Part shown: positions 54,676 through 63,009 of the stretch, in pieces | Layout of the letters: each line of letters starts with the position of its first letter | Position numbering within the stretch: the first letter of the stretch is position 1 | From: Bacillus sp. AFS073361 | GTDB taxonomy: Bacteria; Bacillota; Bacilli; Bacillales; Cytobacillaceae | Assembly (NCBI RefSeq): GCF_002567005.1 | Contig: NZ_NUZU01000013.1 | Coordinates: 16,302 to 80,301, forward strand | Direction: 5' to 3' | DNA: 64,000 nucleotides | Translations under genes and position numbers: made by a program | Notes under the pieces: model-generated | What the model saw: only the letters and a program-made list of their open reading frames with translations | What the model was told of the DNA's origin: nothing | Databases searched by the model: none

Positions 54676-54692
54676 TTAGTACCAAGTACTAA
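54676..54692 (+). promoter_or_regulatory. FapR operator of fabI
   Basis: Perfect inverted repeat TTAGTACCAAGTACTAA, overlapping a -10-like TAAAAT. It is the consensus FapR site and stands 33 bp upstream of the fabI ATG. Confidence 0.95.
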
Positions 54693-54724
54693 TATCATGT
54701 GTAATTGTAGGAGGACTTTTTTAT

Positions 54725-55495
54725 ATGAACCTTTCATTATCTGGAAAAACATACGTAGTAATGGGTGTAGCCAATAAACGCAGTATCGCGTGGGGAATTG
54801 CCCGCTCATTGCACAATGCAGGAGCAAGATTAATTTTTACCTATGCAGGTGAAAGGTTAGAAAGCAGTGTCCGAGAACTGGCAGGTTCGTTGGAAGCCGA
54901 AGGGACACTTGTATTACCATGTGATGTGACAAACGATGAAGAAGTTGCAAGATGCTTTGCTGAAATCAAAGAATCAGTTGGTTCCATTCATGGAGTAGCA
55001 CACTGCATCGCATTTGCAAATAAAGAAGAACTTAGCGGGGAATATTTAAGCACAACTAGAGAGGGCTTTTTGCTTGCTCACAATATCAGCTCATATTCCT
55101 TAACAGCTGTAGCGAAAGAAGCAAGAGGATTAATGATTGAGGGAGGAAGTATTGTCACATTGACATACTTAGGCGGCGAACGTGCCATCCAGAACTATAA
55201 TGTTATGGGAGTAGCTAAAGCTTCTCTTGATGCCAGTGTTCGTTACTTAGCTGCAGACCTTGGTAAAGAAAACATTCGTGTTAATTCGATTTCTGCAGGT
55301 CCAATTCGTACTTTATCCGCAAAAGGAATAAGTGATTTTAATTCCATCTTAAAAGAAATTGAAGAAAGAGCTCCATTACGCCGAGCAACCACTCCAGAAG
55401 AAGTGGGAGACACTGCCGTGTTTCTTTTCAGTGATCTATCAAGAGGAATTACTGGAGAAAACATTCACGTTGATTCTGGATACCATATCCTATAA
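54725..55495 (+). CDS. fabI: Enoyl-ACP reductase FabI
   Basis: Protein of 256 residues. SDR-type with the FabI pattern: GVANKRSIAWGIA in place of the glycine motif, and the active-site Tyr/Lys in LTYLGGERAIQNYNVMGVAKASL. Reduces trans-2-enoyl-ACP with NADH; target of triclosan in other species. Under FapR. In B. subtilis a thi gene cluster lies between yjbQ and fabI; here they are adjacent. Confidence 0.96.
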   Translation: MNLSLSGKTYVVMGVANKRSIAWGIARSLHNAGARLIFTYAGERLESSVRELAGSLEAEGTLVLPCDVTNDEEVARCFAEIKESVGSIHGVAHCIAFANKEELSGEYLSTTREGFLLAHNISSYSLTAVAKEARGLMIEGGSIVTLTYLGGERAIQNYNVMGVAKASLDASVRYLAADLGKENIRVNSISAGPIRTLSAKGISDFNSILKEIEERAPLRRATTPEEVGDTAVFLFSDLSRGITGENIHVDSGYHIL

Positions 55496-55500
55496 TTTTG

Positions 55501-55530
55501 AAGGCCCGCAAATAATGCGGGCCTTTTTAT
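55501..55530 (+). terminator. Terminator of fabI
   Basis: Stem AAGGCCCGCA / TGCGGGCCTT, T5. Confidence 0.93.
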
Positions 55531-55616
55531 GTAGAAATTTCTTAGTTTTCGTATGAACGCGATTAGGCATTCCGCATAAATATAATTGTAGGATTACGTA
55601 AATGGAGGTACTGAGC

Positions 55617-56129
55617 ATGTCGACAAAAAAGAGCAATGGACCACTACTCTATATACATCAACCGTTTTCAAGAACTCCTGCCATGAACATGCAGGACATA
55701 TTCACTGCAAAACAGGAACTACTAGTGGACCTAGAGAAAGAAATGCCGTTAAATGAAGAAAATAATAATAAAGAAATTTCTCTCGCAAAAAAAGAGATAG
55801 GATCTAAAATAGAGAATCCATCTACAAAACCACACAAGAATTCACAGGGTACAGCATCTAAACCACCTCAAAAAAGGCAGCTTACATCTTTTAAGCGGGT
55901 TAAGCCTTTTAAAGAAATGAGTATAGAAGAACGCATAGAATATTTAAAGAACTATCCAAAGGTCCTCCCGCCTGCTCCATGTGTTTTTGTTACGGAGGAA
56001 AATAATTATCAAGGGTATCTGATCGATTACGATGGTCAAGATGTGACCATTCGCTTTCATGATAAAACAACTAAAACTGTGCCCGTACATGAACTTACAA
56101 ATATCCTCTTGATTGGAATAGGGAAATAG
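55617..56129 (+). CDS. cotO: Spore coat morphogenetic protein CotO
   Basis: Protein of 170 residues. N-terminal GPLLYIHQPFSRTPAMNMQ and C-terminal domain (MSIEERIEYLKNYPKVLPPAPCVFVT...) match CotO. The central stretch (about residues 45-105) is Lys/Asn/Gln-rich and likely unstructured. CotO guides outer coat or exosporium assembly. The frame opens at 55602; the ATG at 55617 after GGAGG is preferred. Convergent with cotZ. Confidence 0.9.
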   Translation: MSTKKSNGPLLYIHQPFSRTPAMNMQDIFTAKQELLVDLEKEMPLNEENNNKEISLAKKEIGSKIENPSTKPHKNSQGTASKPPQKRQLTSFKRVKPFKEMSIEERIEYLKNYPKVLPPAPCVFVTEENNYQGYLIDYDGQDVTIRFHDKTTKTVPVHELTNILLIGIGK

Positions 56130-56140
56130 TTGGAACATAA

Positions 56141-56175
56141 AAAAGCCAGCCGTTTTACCGACTGGCTACATTTTT
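56141..56175. terminator. Bidirectional terminator between cotO and cotZ
   Basis: Stem AAAGCCAGCCG / CGACTGGCT (one mismatch) with T5 and a plus-strand A-run. Confidence 0.85.
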
Positions 56176-56683
56176 AGTTACAAATTCCTAAGTTTACATC
56201 AGCAATACATTGCACTGCACAGAAGCAGCTTAAGTCAACTGTAATACAGTCGTTACTTGCGCGGAAACGTTCAACTTGACAAACTTTATCAAGGTTGATA
56301 CAGCATTTATCTCCACCTGAAACCAAGTTAACTGGACAGAAAGTACCACCTTCGCGGCGTCCTGGTACTAACACACGAAGTGTAGCGCAACAATTATCAA
56401 ATACATCTTCTACACGGAAGTAGATAGACACACATGCATTATTTTCGTTACTAAAGAATGCATGGAATGGAGAGCCATCTGCAGTACTTAATACAAATAC
56501 GCGAGTATCGACAGGATCTCTCCTTACGGGAGACACCAATGACCCGAGGGGCTCAGCAAAACAACTGGAACACTCAGGGCATTCGTCTTCTTCAACTGCA
56601 TTGTCCTGGATGTCCTTAATGGCACGAACGACTTCACAAACGCAATTCCCGTGACGAAAATCATGATTATTTCCACAACCCAT
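56174..56683 (-). CDS. cotZ: Cysteine-rich spore coat/exosporium protein CotZ family
   Basis: Protein of 169 residues with about 16 cysteines, many paired (CVC, CPECSSC, CC, CFC). Starts MGCGNNHDFRHGNCVCEVVRAIKDIQD, the CotY/CotZ/ExsY pattern. Assembles into a disulfide-linked outer spore layer. Ribosome site AGGAGG. cotV, cotW, cotX and cotY, which neighbour cotZ in B. subtilis, are not seen. Confidence 0.93.
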   Translation of the reverse strand: MGCGNNHDFRHGNCVCEVVRAIKDIQDNAVEEDECPECSSCFAEPLGSLVSPVRRDPVDTRVFVLSTADGSPFHAFFSNENNACVSIYFRVEDVFDNCCATLRVLVPGRREGGTFCPVNLVSGGDKCCINLDKVCQVERFRASNDCITVDLSCFCAVQCIADVNLGICN

Positions 56684-56814
56684 TTATTTTTCCTCCTTAT
56701 TCCGATATTTATCTTACAATACTAACATATTTCACAGAGCACTCTTGGGACACGGACAATCGCCTTATTTAAGCAAATTAGGCTAAGAAAAGCTCTTTGA
56801 AAGGATCCTCTAAA

Positions 56815-57171
56815 ATGAAAATAACCTTATTAAACTTACTTCTACTATCGCTGGCGAGCTTTAGGCTGACAAGGTTACTTGTTTTTGATAAGATTACCGA
56901 GTTTATTCGGGTTCCGTTTTTCAATGAAATAAAAGAAAAAAATGAGTACGGAGAAATGGAAGTTTATTACGTACCGAAAGATAAGGGAGTTAAAAAATTT
57001 TTTGGAGAACTTATTAGCTGTTATTGGTGTACAGGAATATGGACTTCCATTGGAATTGTTTGTTTATCAATGTTATTCCCGGACTTTTCGTTTCCAATTA
57101 TCTTAATATTGGCGGTTGCGGGATGTGCATCCATAATGGAGTCGATTGTGCAGTTTTTTATCGAAAAATAG
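56815..57171 (+). CDS. yjcA: YjcA, DUF1360 sporulation-associated membrane protein
   Basis: Protein of 118 residues: first membrane segment LLNLLLLSLASFRLTRLLVF, then IRVPFF, the DUF1360 motif SCYWCTGIWTSI, and two more membrane segments. B. subtilis YjcA is a mother-cell sporulation gene. The frame opens at 56797, but ATG 56815 with AAAGGA 9 nt before is chosen. Confidence 0.88.
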   Translation: MKITLLNLLLLSLASFRLTRLLVFDKITEFIRVPFFNEIKEKNEYGEMEVYYVPKDKGVKKFFGELISCYWCTGIWTSIGIVCLSMLFPDFSFPIILILAVAGCASIMESIVQFFIEK

Positions 57172-57204
57172 TGTTTTTCGCTGAGACAAGGATTATAGGT
57201 TGTT

Positions 57205-57213
57205 CATATTCTA
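57205..57213 (+). promoter_or_regulatory. Candidate SigmaK promoter of the 47-aa gene
   Basis: CATATTCTA fits the -10 CATANNNTA, with AC 17 bp upstream (57186-57187). Confidence 0.5.
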
Positions 57214-57253
57214 TAGCAGTGGACATAGTATTAAGAGCGAGGGAGAGAGTATC

Positions 57254-57397
57254 ATGAGTCAAAAGAAAAGGAGAGCTCAATCAACTGAGTATTCACAATC
57301 AATTCAATCGTCACAATCAACTAACATGTATCAACCATCAAAATCGATAAAGCAAAAAGGAACAGGTTGTGGCTGCGGGAAAAAAACTTCAAAGTAA
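57254..57397 (+). CDS. Small Ser/Gln-rich protein with CGCGKK tail, 47 aa
   Basis: Starts MSQKKRRAQSTEYSQSIQS; ends GCGCGKKTSK. Rich in Ser, Gln and Lys, with two cysteines close together near the C-terminus. The ribosome site GAGGGAGAG lies before the ATG. Neighbours (cotO, cotZ, yjcA, spoVA) and a possible SigmaK promoter suggest a spore coat component, but I recognise no family. Confidence 0.65.
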   Translation: MSQKKRRAQSTEYSQSIQSSQSTNMYQPSKSIKQKGTGCGCGKKTSK

Positions 57398-57403
57398 GTA
57401 AGA

Positions 57404-57433
57404 GGAACTGTCAGATTAGCTGGCAGTTTTTTA
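57404..57433 (+). terminator. Terminator of the 47-aa gene
   Basis: Stem AACTGTCAG / CTGGCAGTT with T6. Confidence 0.85.
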
Positions 57434-57544
57434 TTTTTTCTTAAACAAAAGATAAAATAAAAGTTATTCCTCATAATTTTAATCATTGTCGAAAACACTA
57501 TATAGTAGCGGTAAATATAAAATGGAACAAGGGATGGGAATCAT

Positions 57545-58012
57545 ATGAGAGCTACTCATCGATGGGTTTTACTTGCTTGTTTAATGTTACTTTCCTCCTG
57601 TGACCAAAACCAACAGGTTACGGATAGCCAATTAACACTTATGAAAAAAACGAATCCTAGCCCAATCGTAACACAAAAGAATAAAAGTAAAGATCAGATT
57701 AAAGACATTGAGCAGGATGTCAGCTCGTTTCCAGAATTATATGATGTGGCTGTTGTGGAAGGAAAGAAAGATACACTAGTTGTTTATAAAGTTAAACATT
57801 TATATCGATTTAAAATGAAAAAAATTGAAAAAAATATCAACAAAATGCTGGAACGAAAATATCCAGATGAAAACTTTACAATCTCAAGTGACTATAAAAT
57901 TTTTCTAGAAACAGTCAGACTTGATGAGAAAATGAAATCCTCAAAATATACAGGGAAGAAAGCTGAAAAACGTTTTAACGAAATCGTTAAGATGACAAAA
58001 GAATTGAAGTAA
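57545..58012 (+). CDS. YhcN/YlaJ family sporulation lipoprotein
   Basis: Protein of 155 residues. Short signal peptide with lipobox LLSSC (Cys at residue 19), polar linker, then a domain of the YhcN/YlaJ type (IKDIEQDVSSFPELYDVAVVEGKKDTLVVYKVKH). Ends 16 bp before spoVAC. The same order (lipoprotein, VAC, VAD, VAEb) is the core of the spoVA2 type operon that raises spore heat resistance in some bacilli. Confidence 0.8.
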   Translation: MRATHRWVLLACLMLLSSCDQNQQVTDSQLTLMKKTNPSPIVTQKNKSKDQIKDIEQDVSSFPELYDVAVVEGKKDTLVVYKVKHLYRFKMKKIEKNINKMLERKYPDENFTISSDYKIFLETVRLDEKMKSSKYTGKKAEKRFNEIVKMTKELK

Positions 58013-58028
58013 GAAAGGAAGAAAATAG

Positions 58029-58508
58029 ATGGCAACGAGTAAACAAAAAAATATGACACCCCAGCAGCGCAACTATCAACAACTTCAACAGAAGCATGAA
58101 ATTAAACGACCTGTTCTGAAGAACTGTATAAAAGCATTTTTTGTTGGCGGTATAATATGTGTGATCGGTCAAGCCATCAGTTATTTTTATATTTATTATT
58201 TTGATTTTACTGAACAGAGTGTAGGAAATCCAACGGTAGCAACCATGGTATTTTTGTCTATGTTACTAACTGGATTTGGAGTATACGATCGACTTGGACA
58301 ATTTGCAGGGGCAGGGAGTGCTGTGCCCGTTACAGGCTTCGGAAATGCAGTAATATCTGCAGCAATAGAGCATCGAACAGAAGGCTTTGTTTTAGGAGTG
58401 GGTGGAAATATGTTTAAGCTTGCAGGGTCAGTCATACTCTTCGGTGTTTTCTCGGCATTTGTTGTGGCACTGATTAAGACCCTGCTGGTGATTTGGGGGG
58501 TATTGTAA
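58029..58508 (+). CDS. spoVAC: Stage V sporulation protein AC
   Basis: Protein of 159 residues: polar N-terminus and three or four membrane segments, with GFGVYDRLGQFAGAGSAVPVTGFGNAV typical of SpoVAC. It forms a mechanosensitive pore in the inner membrane of the forespore for Ca-dipicolinate uptake and release. Its stop codon is directly followed by the TTG of spoVAD. Confidence 0.93.
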   Translation: MATSKQKNMTPQQRNYQQLQQKHEIKRPVLKNCIKAFFVGGIICVIGQAISYFYIYYFDFTEQSVGNPTVATMVFLSMLLTGFGVYDRLGQFAGAGSAVPVTGFGNAVISAAIEHRTEGFVLGVGGNMFKLAGSVILFGVFSAFVVALIKTLLVIWGVL

Positions 58509-59534
58509 TTGTTAAAAGGGCACCAATCATGGATTTTTACAAATCGGCCAATGATCACTTCTACCGGAGTTACTGGTGGACCGTTTGAAGCCAATGGTAA
58601 TTTAGCAGAGGATTTCGATTTACTATATGAAGACTTATGGATGGGGAAGGAAACATATGAAAAAGCACACCGGTTACTATTAGAAGAGGCGATTAAAACA
58701 GCATTAAATAAAAGAAATATGGAAAAGGAACAGATCCAATTTTTATTTGCTGGAGATTTAATTAATCAAATAACACCAACAAGTTTTGCCGCAAGAACCA
58801 TGCAGATTCCTTATTTCGGTCTATTTGGTGCATGTTCTACATCCATGGAAGGGTTGGCACTGGCTTCATTTGTTGTAAATTACCAGGGAGCAAATTACGT
58901 CCTGACAGGTGCATCGAGCCATAATGCAGCGGTAGAAAAACAGTTTCGCTACCCAACCGAGTATGGAGGTCAAAAACCGCCGACTGCACAATGGACGATA
59001 ACAGGAGCAGGCGTGGCACTTGTGCAGCCTAATGAACCTGGGCAGGTATTTCCGGTTACAACCGCGGCTACGATCGGAAAAGTGATTGATATGGGATTAA
59101 CAGATCCCTTTAATATGGGAGGGGCGATGGCTCCTGCCGCAGCCGATACCATTATTGCTCATTTCCGTGATTTGCAATTAGACCCCTCCTATTATGATTT
59201 GATTGTTACAGGAGACTTAGGCAGGGTCGGTCATGATACAGCCTTTGAATTAATAAACAAAAGTGGACTCGAATTAGAACGAGGACAATTCCAAGATTGT
59301 GGGTTATTAATGTATAAGGATGATCAGCCGGTGCAGTCTGGAGGAAGTGGGGCTGGATGCTCAGCAACAGTCTTGTACGGACATTTATTGAACCAATTGA
59401 AAAAGGGTACATATAAACGGATTTTAGTAGTCGCAACAGGTGCATTGCTGTCCCCGCTCAGCTTTCAGCAAAACGAATCCATTCCATGTATTGCACATGC
59501 TGTTGCCATTGAAATGAACGAAGATAAGGGGTGA
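58509..59534 (+). CDS. spoVAD: Stage V sporulation protein AD
   Basis: Protein of 341 residues with a thiolase-like fold: [32 protein letters not shown] (the Cys at the thiolase nucleophile position), [15 protein letters not shown] and [15 protein letters not shown]. It binds dipicolinic acid. TTG start immediately after the spoVAC stop, with GGGGGG as ribosome site. Ends 4 bp before spoVAEb. Confidence 0.93.
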   Translation: MLKGHQSWIFTNRPMITSTGVTGGPFEANGNLAEDFDLLYEDLWMGKETYEKAHRLLLEEAIKTALNKRNMEKEQIQFLFAGDLINQITPTSFAARTMQIPYFGLFGACSTSMEGLALASFVVNYQGANYVLTGASSHNAAVEKQFRYPTEYGGQKPPTAQWTITGAGVALVQPNEPGQVFPVTTAATIGKVIDMGLTDPFNMGGAMAPAAADTIIAHFRDLQLDPSYYDLIVTGDLGRVGHDTAFELINKSGLELERGQFQDCGLLMYKDDQPVQSGGSGAGCSATVLYGHLLNQLKKGTYKRILVVATGALLSPLSFQQNESIPCIAHAVAIEMNEDKG

Positions 59535-59538
59535 TCCT

Positions 59539-59895
59539 ATGTTAGCAATGTTTTTTTGGGCATTTGTAATTGGCGGGCTAATCTGCGTAATTGGGCAGCT
59601 TTTATTTGATGTTGCCAAGCTTACTCCTGGCCATACACTGAGTTTGCTCGTGGTAATTGGCGCTGTATTAGATGGTTTCGGACTTTATGAACCACTCGTT
59701 GACTTTGCTGGGGCTGGTGCTACCATTCCAATTACCAGTTTTGGTAATTCCTTAGTTCATGGAGCCATGCAGGATGCAGAGAAACATGGCCTTATTGGCG
59801 TGTTGACTGGGATGTTTCAAGTGACCAGCTCTGGAGTCTCAGCAGCGATTATTTTCGGATTTATCGGTGCATTAATATTTAAACCTAAGGGTTAA
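59539..59895 (+). CDS. spoVAEB: Stage V sporulation protein AE (SpoVAEb type)
   Basis: Protein of 118 residues with four hydrophobic segments and [22 protein letters not shown], the same signature block as in SpoVAC. Third subunit of the dipicolinic acid channel. Last gene of the set; spoVAA, AB, AEa and AF are not here, so this is not the full canonical operon. Confidence 0.92.
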   Translation: MLAMFFWAFVIGGLICVIGQLLFDVAKLTPGHTLSLLVVIGAVLDGFGLYEPLVDFAGAGATIPITSFGNSLVHGAMQDAEKHGLIGVLTGMFQVTSSGVSAAIIFGFIGALIFKPKG

Positions 59896-59959
59896 ACTAA
59901 ACTTTTGAATCCAATTTACTGAAATAGATGTCGCGCCTACACACAGTAGAATGTAATTT

Positions 59960-59968
59960 CATATGTTA
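59960..59968 (+). promoter_or_regulatory. Candidate SigmaK promoter of yjcZ
   Basis: CATATGTTA matches -10 CATANNNTA, with AC 15 or 17 bp upstream, 32 bp before the yjcZ ATG. Confidence 0.5.
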
Positions 59969-60000
59969 TTAATGAGATTACAGAAGTGAGGTGACATTCT

Positions 60001-60120
60001 ATGTTTGGATATGGCGGCTGTGGTTACGGTTACGGCGGTGGATTTGGCTACGGTTCAACTTTTGTATTAATCGTCGTATTATTCATCCTTTTAATCATCG
60101 TTGGTGCAAGCTTCTATTAA
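60001..60120 (+). CDS. yjcZ: YjcZ family small sporulation membrane protein, 39 aa
   Basis: Starts with [18 protein letters not shown], a Gly-Tyr repeat region, then a single membrane helix ([19 protein letters not shown]). The YjcZ/SscA type of tiny sporulation protein. Ribosome site AGTGAGGTG upstream. Placed between the spoVA set and spoVIF. Confidence 0.9.
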   Translation: MFGYGGCGYGYGGGFGYGSTFVLIVVLFILLIIVGASFY

Positions 60121-60145
60121 TAGGTAGTGCTTGCTATAGGGAAAT

Positions 60146-60186
60146 GGGTTGGCCTGAAAAAGAAGCCAGCCCTTTCACTTTTTTTA
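60146..60186 (+). terminator. Terminator of yjcZ
   Basis: GGGTTGGC / GCCAGCCC stem followed by TTTCAC and T7. Confidence 0.78.
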
Positions 60187-60229
60187 CTGAATAGTGCCTA
60201 GAGGCACGTACGCTTTTCCAATTTTATTC

Positions 60230-60256
60230 ACCAAATTACCCATCCTTCATACAATA
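60230..60256 (+). promoter_or_regulatory. SigmaK promoter of spoVIF
   Basis: AC (60230-60231), 16 bp, then CATACAATA (60248-60256): an exact fit to AC-N16-CATANNNTA. spoVIF (yjcC) is a late mother-cell gene, so this agrees with known regulation of the family. Confidence 0.75.
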
Positions 60257-60283
60257 GAAGTAGTTTATGAAGGAGCGTGATCT

Positions 60284-60544
60284 TTGAATATGGATAATGG
60301 ATTTTTTAAAAACATTGAAAAGAAAACAGGCGTGAATATGAAAGATATCTTTGAATTAGCTAATTCATTACAAAGCGCCAATTTTCAGGATGAAAAAACT
60401 GTCCGCAATGTAATTCGTCGTGTTTCTCAAATTGCCAATAAACCGGTAAGTCAAGAAATGGAAGATCAAATTGTTAAATCCATTATTAATGATGGAAAGC
60501 AACTGGATCTTAATACAATCTCTAATATGATTAATAAAAAATAA
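60284..60544 (+). CDS. spoVIF: Stage VI sporulation protein F (SpoVIF)
   Basis: Protein of 86 residues (NMDNGFFKNIEKKTGVNMKDIFELANSLQSANFQDEKTVRNVIRRV...), the SpoVIF size and pattern. It regulates late mother-cell coat gene expression and controls GerR stability in B. subtilis. TTG start after GAAGGAG; an ATG 6 bp later (60290) is possible. Transcribed from a SigmaK promoter. Confidence 0.92.
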   Translation: MNMDNGFFKNIEKKTGVNMKDIFELANSLQSANFQDEKTVRNVIRRVSQIANKPVSQEMEDQIVKSIINDGKQLDLNTISNMINKK

Positions 60545-60592
60545 AAAGAAGAAGACCTCCTTCCTAAATTAGGAAGTGGTCTTCTTCTTTTT
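60543..60592. terminator. Bidirectional terminator between spoVIF and yjcD
   Basis: Long stem AAAAAGAAGAAGACC / GGTCTTCTTCTTTTT with an inner TTCCT / AGGAA stem. Its right arm encodes the last codons of yjcD (end of the protein KKKKTTS). Confidence 0.92.
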
Positions 60593-62872
60593 ATTAAGGG
60601 GCGCTATAAAGCGCGAGCGATGTGCCTTTTTGCCTCGTCTATTTTCTGGAACGGAGATAAAAAGCTGATCTTTAGCTCGAGTCATCGCTACGTAAAATAA
60701 TCTTCTTTCTTCTTCAAGTGCAGTAAAGTCGCCATTTCGATACGCTTCCAGTGCAAAATCGTGCGGTAAACTGCCGTCGACAGCACCGACAATATAAACC
60801 GTTTTATATTCGAGACCTTTTGAGCGGTGAATCGTACTAAGACTAATAGCTTCATGAAAATGTTTACTTAAATTTTTAATTTCTTTGTTCATTGCCGACA
60901 TATGTTCTGCATGAGCAAGGAACGCTTCAATTTTATCGAAGCTTTTTGCAGCCACTTTTAAGTCTTTTAGATCGTCAGAGCCTTTTTCAAGCTTATTTGA
61001 CTCGTTACCCCGTTTTTTTAAAAAATCAAGGAAGCCTATATCTTTTTCGACTTTTTCAAGTGCTGAGTGTGGGGATGAATGCTTCAATCCCCGAATAATC
61101 GTGACCGCTTTTTTTAATTTTTTTTCTTGAAAAGCATGAGCGGTAGTTATGTGGCTAAGCGCTTCAAGCAGACTGCAATCCTTCAAGATGCTTTGTGCTT
61201 TTAATTCTTTAAGGACCGTTTGCCTTAGAAATAACAAAGGTAATATCTCAGACATAGCCTGTGGGTCATCCTCATTTAGGCTCACCTTTAGAAAGGAAAG
61301 GGCGCTTCTAACAATATAACGATCGTAAAAAGCTTCTGCATCTAGGTCAATCTTAAATGGAAGGTTAGAGCCGGCCAATCTTTCAAACACCGCACGCGAG
61401 CCGGCATTGGTTCGATAGAGAATGGCAAAGTCGGAAGGGTTTGCTCCATTAGAAATACGCTCTTGTATATCTGTGATAACCATCGTTGCTTCTTCCTCTT
61501 CATTATAGGGAAAAAATAACTTTGGAAGTGCTCCTGAAGAAAACTGTGCCTTCATTTTCTTTGGTCTTCTGATTTTATTCGCAGCAATCATCTGGTTTGC
61601 AGAGGAAACAATTTCATGTGAAGATCGATAATTTTGATCAAGTGTGACCATTTTTGCATTGGGAAAATCCTTTTCAAACTGTAGTAAATAACTTGGGTCA
61701 CTTCCTCTAAATGAATAAATGGCTTGATCATCATCACCAACTGCACAAACATTTTTATGTTTTGCAGATAATAGTTTAATGAGTTCGTATTGGACCTTAT
61801 TTATATCCTGAAACTCATCAATTAAAAAATGATGAAAACGATTTTGGTACTGGTCAAGCAGGGAGGGGGATGAGATAAACAGATGATAGCAGCCAATCAA
61901 CATATCATCAAAATCAAACAGTCCCTCTATTTTCTTATAGTCCTCATATTTTTTATATAAAAAGGCGGTTTTTTCTTCCCAATCAGAATTGGGCTTCACT
62001 TCATTTGGCATTAGCAGAGAGTTCTTCCATAGGCCGATTTGCTGAAGAGCTAAATCATAAGCAAACTCTTTTTCAGATAGATCAAGTTCTTTTCCAACTT
62101 CCTTCAGGATTTTGTCACGCTGCCATTCTTTTTTTAATAGTTTGTTTGATGACCAATTATGTGCGTCGTGGAACATCAGGATGCGATAAAAAATACTGTG
62201 AAAAGTACCAGTAACAAGTTGATTAATTTTATCGCGTTTTATTTGTGGATAGGAAAGCAGCCGATGCTTCATTTCTGCTGCCGCTTTTGATGTGAAAGTG
62301 ACAAGCATGATCGTTTTCGGGTCGATGAGTTTTTCAGCCAGCATATATGCTGTTCGGACTGTTAATACCCGAGTTTTACCACTTCCGGCACCAGCAAGTA
62401 CCAACAGTGAGCCATCCGTCTCTTTGACAGCTGCAGCCTGACTTTCATCAAGAACAACTCCACTTCCTGCAAGTTGTTGTAAAAAAGGTGGGAGTTCCTC
62501 CTGAGCGCTTTTATCTGGCAGGCTAAAGGGAATGGAATATTCAATTGTTTTGGCGGCATTGAATTTGTCAATTAATTGCGGGGTTTTTATAATCGTCCTA
62601 CCCTTTGGGATGCTAAATCCATTCAATTCAGTAGTTGGTTGTATATCAGCCTTGACGTCGATCACGATTTCGGGCTCTGGACAATGTTTTTCAGGTGAAT
62701 GTGTATGGAAAAAATGTGGTTCCTTGTGTATACCTAAAAATAAGCGAACGTTTTCGTTACAGATTGGACAACTTAAATGACCATTTTTTCCGGCAAGAAA
62801 TATTTTCTGATATTGCTCCCTGCTTAATTGCTCAAGGACAATTTTCTGATTTTGATAAATCGCTGTTTTCAT
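60569..62872 (-). CDS. yjcD: UvrD/Rep-type superfamily 1 helicase YjcD
   Basis: Protein of 767 residues. N-terminal Cys/His module: C35-x2-C38, H53-x2-H56 and C64; then the helicase core with Q-motif LDESQAAAV, Walker A GAGSGKT (151-157), Walker B LIDEFQDIN, GDDDQAIYSFRG, LDQNYRSS and the C-terminal VAMTRAKDQLF. Likely a 3'-5' DNA helicase in repair or recombination. The N-terminal module resembles that of CoiA. The ATG follows AGAGGATAAAAATT. Terminator overlaps its 3' end. Confidence 0.92.
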   Translation of the reverse strand: MKTAIYQNQKIVLEQLSREQYQKIFLAGKNGHLSCPICNENVRLFLGIHKEPHFFHTHSPEKHCPEPEIVIDVKADIQPTTELNGFSIPKGRTIIKTPQLIDKFNAAKTIEYSIPFSLPDKSAQEELPPFLQQLAGSGVVLDESQAAAVKETDGSLLVLAGAGSGKTRVLTVRTAYMLAEKLIDPKTIMLVTFTSKAAAEMKHRLLSYPQIKRDKINQLVTGTFHSIFYRILMFHDAHNWSSNKLLKKEWQRDKILKEVGKELDLSEKEFAYDLALQQIGLWKNSLLMPNEVKPNSDWEEKTAFLYKKYEDYKKIEGLFDFDDMLIGCYHLFISSPSLLDQYQNRFHHFLIDEFQDINKVQYELIKLLSAKHKNVCAVGDDDQAIYSFRGSDPSYLLQFEKDFPNAKMVTLDQNYRSSHEIVSSANQMIAANKIRRPKKMKAQFSSGALPKLFFPYNEEEEATMVITDIQERISNGANPSDFAILYRTNAGSRAVFERLAGSNLPFKIDLDAEAFYDRYIVRSALSFLKVSLNEDDPQAMSEILPLLFLRQTVLKELKAQSILKDCSLLEALSHITTAHAFQEKKLKKAVTIIRGLKHSSPHSALEKVEKDIGFLDFLKKRGNESNKLEKGSDDLKDLKVAAKSFDKIEAFLAHAEHMSAMNKEIKNLSKHFHEAISLSTIHRSKGLEYKTVYIVGAVDGSLPHDFALEAYRNGDFTALEEERRLFYVAMTRAKDQLFISVPENRRGKKAHRSRFIAPLNKKKKTTS

Positions 62873-62968
62873 AATTTTTATCCTCTATATCCAAAAATCA
62901 AGACATGTTCTATCATATCAAAACCTTGGAAGAACTAAAAGAGGTTCTTTGACATTGATGGAATTACC

Positions 62969-63003
62969 AAAAAAGCACTTAACGCTGCCGCGTCAAGTGC
63001 TTC
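62969..63003 (-). terminator. Terminator of yjcG-yjcF
   Basis: Stem AAGCACTT-ACGC / GCGT-AAGTGCTT with an A6 plus-strand run that becomes a U-tract for the minus-strand genes. Confidence 0.85.
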
Positions 63004-63009
63004 ATGAGG

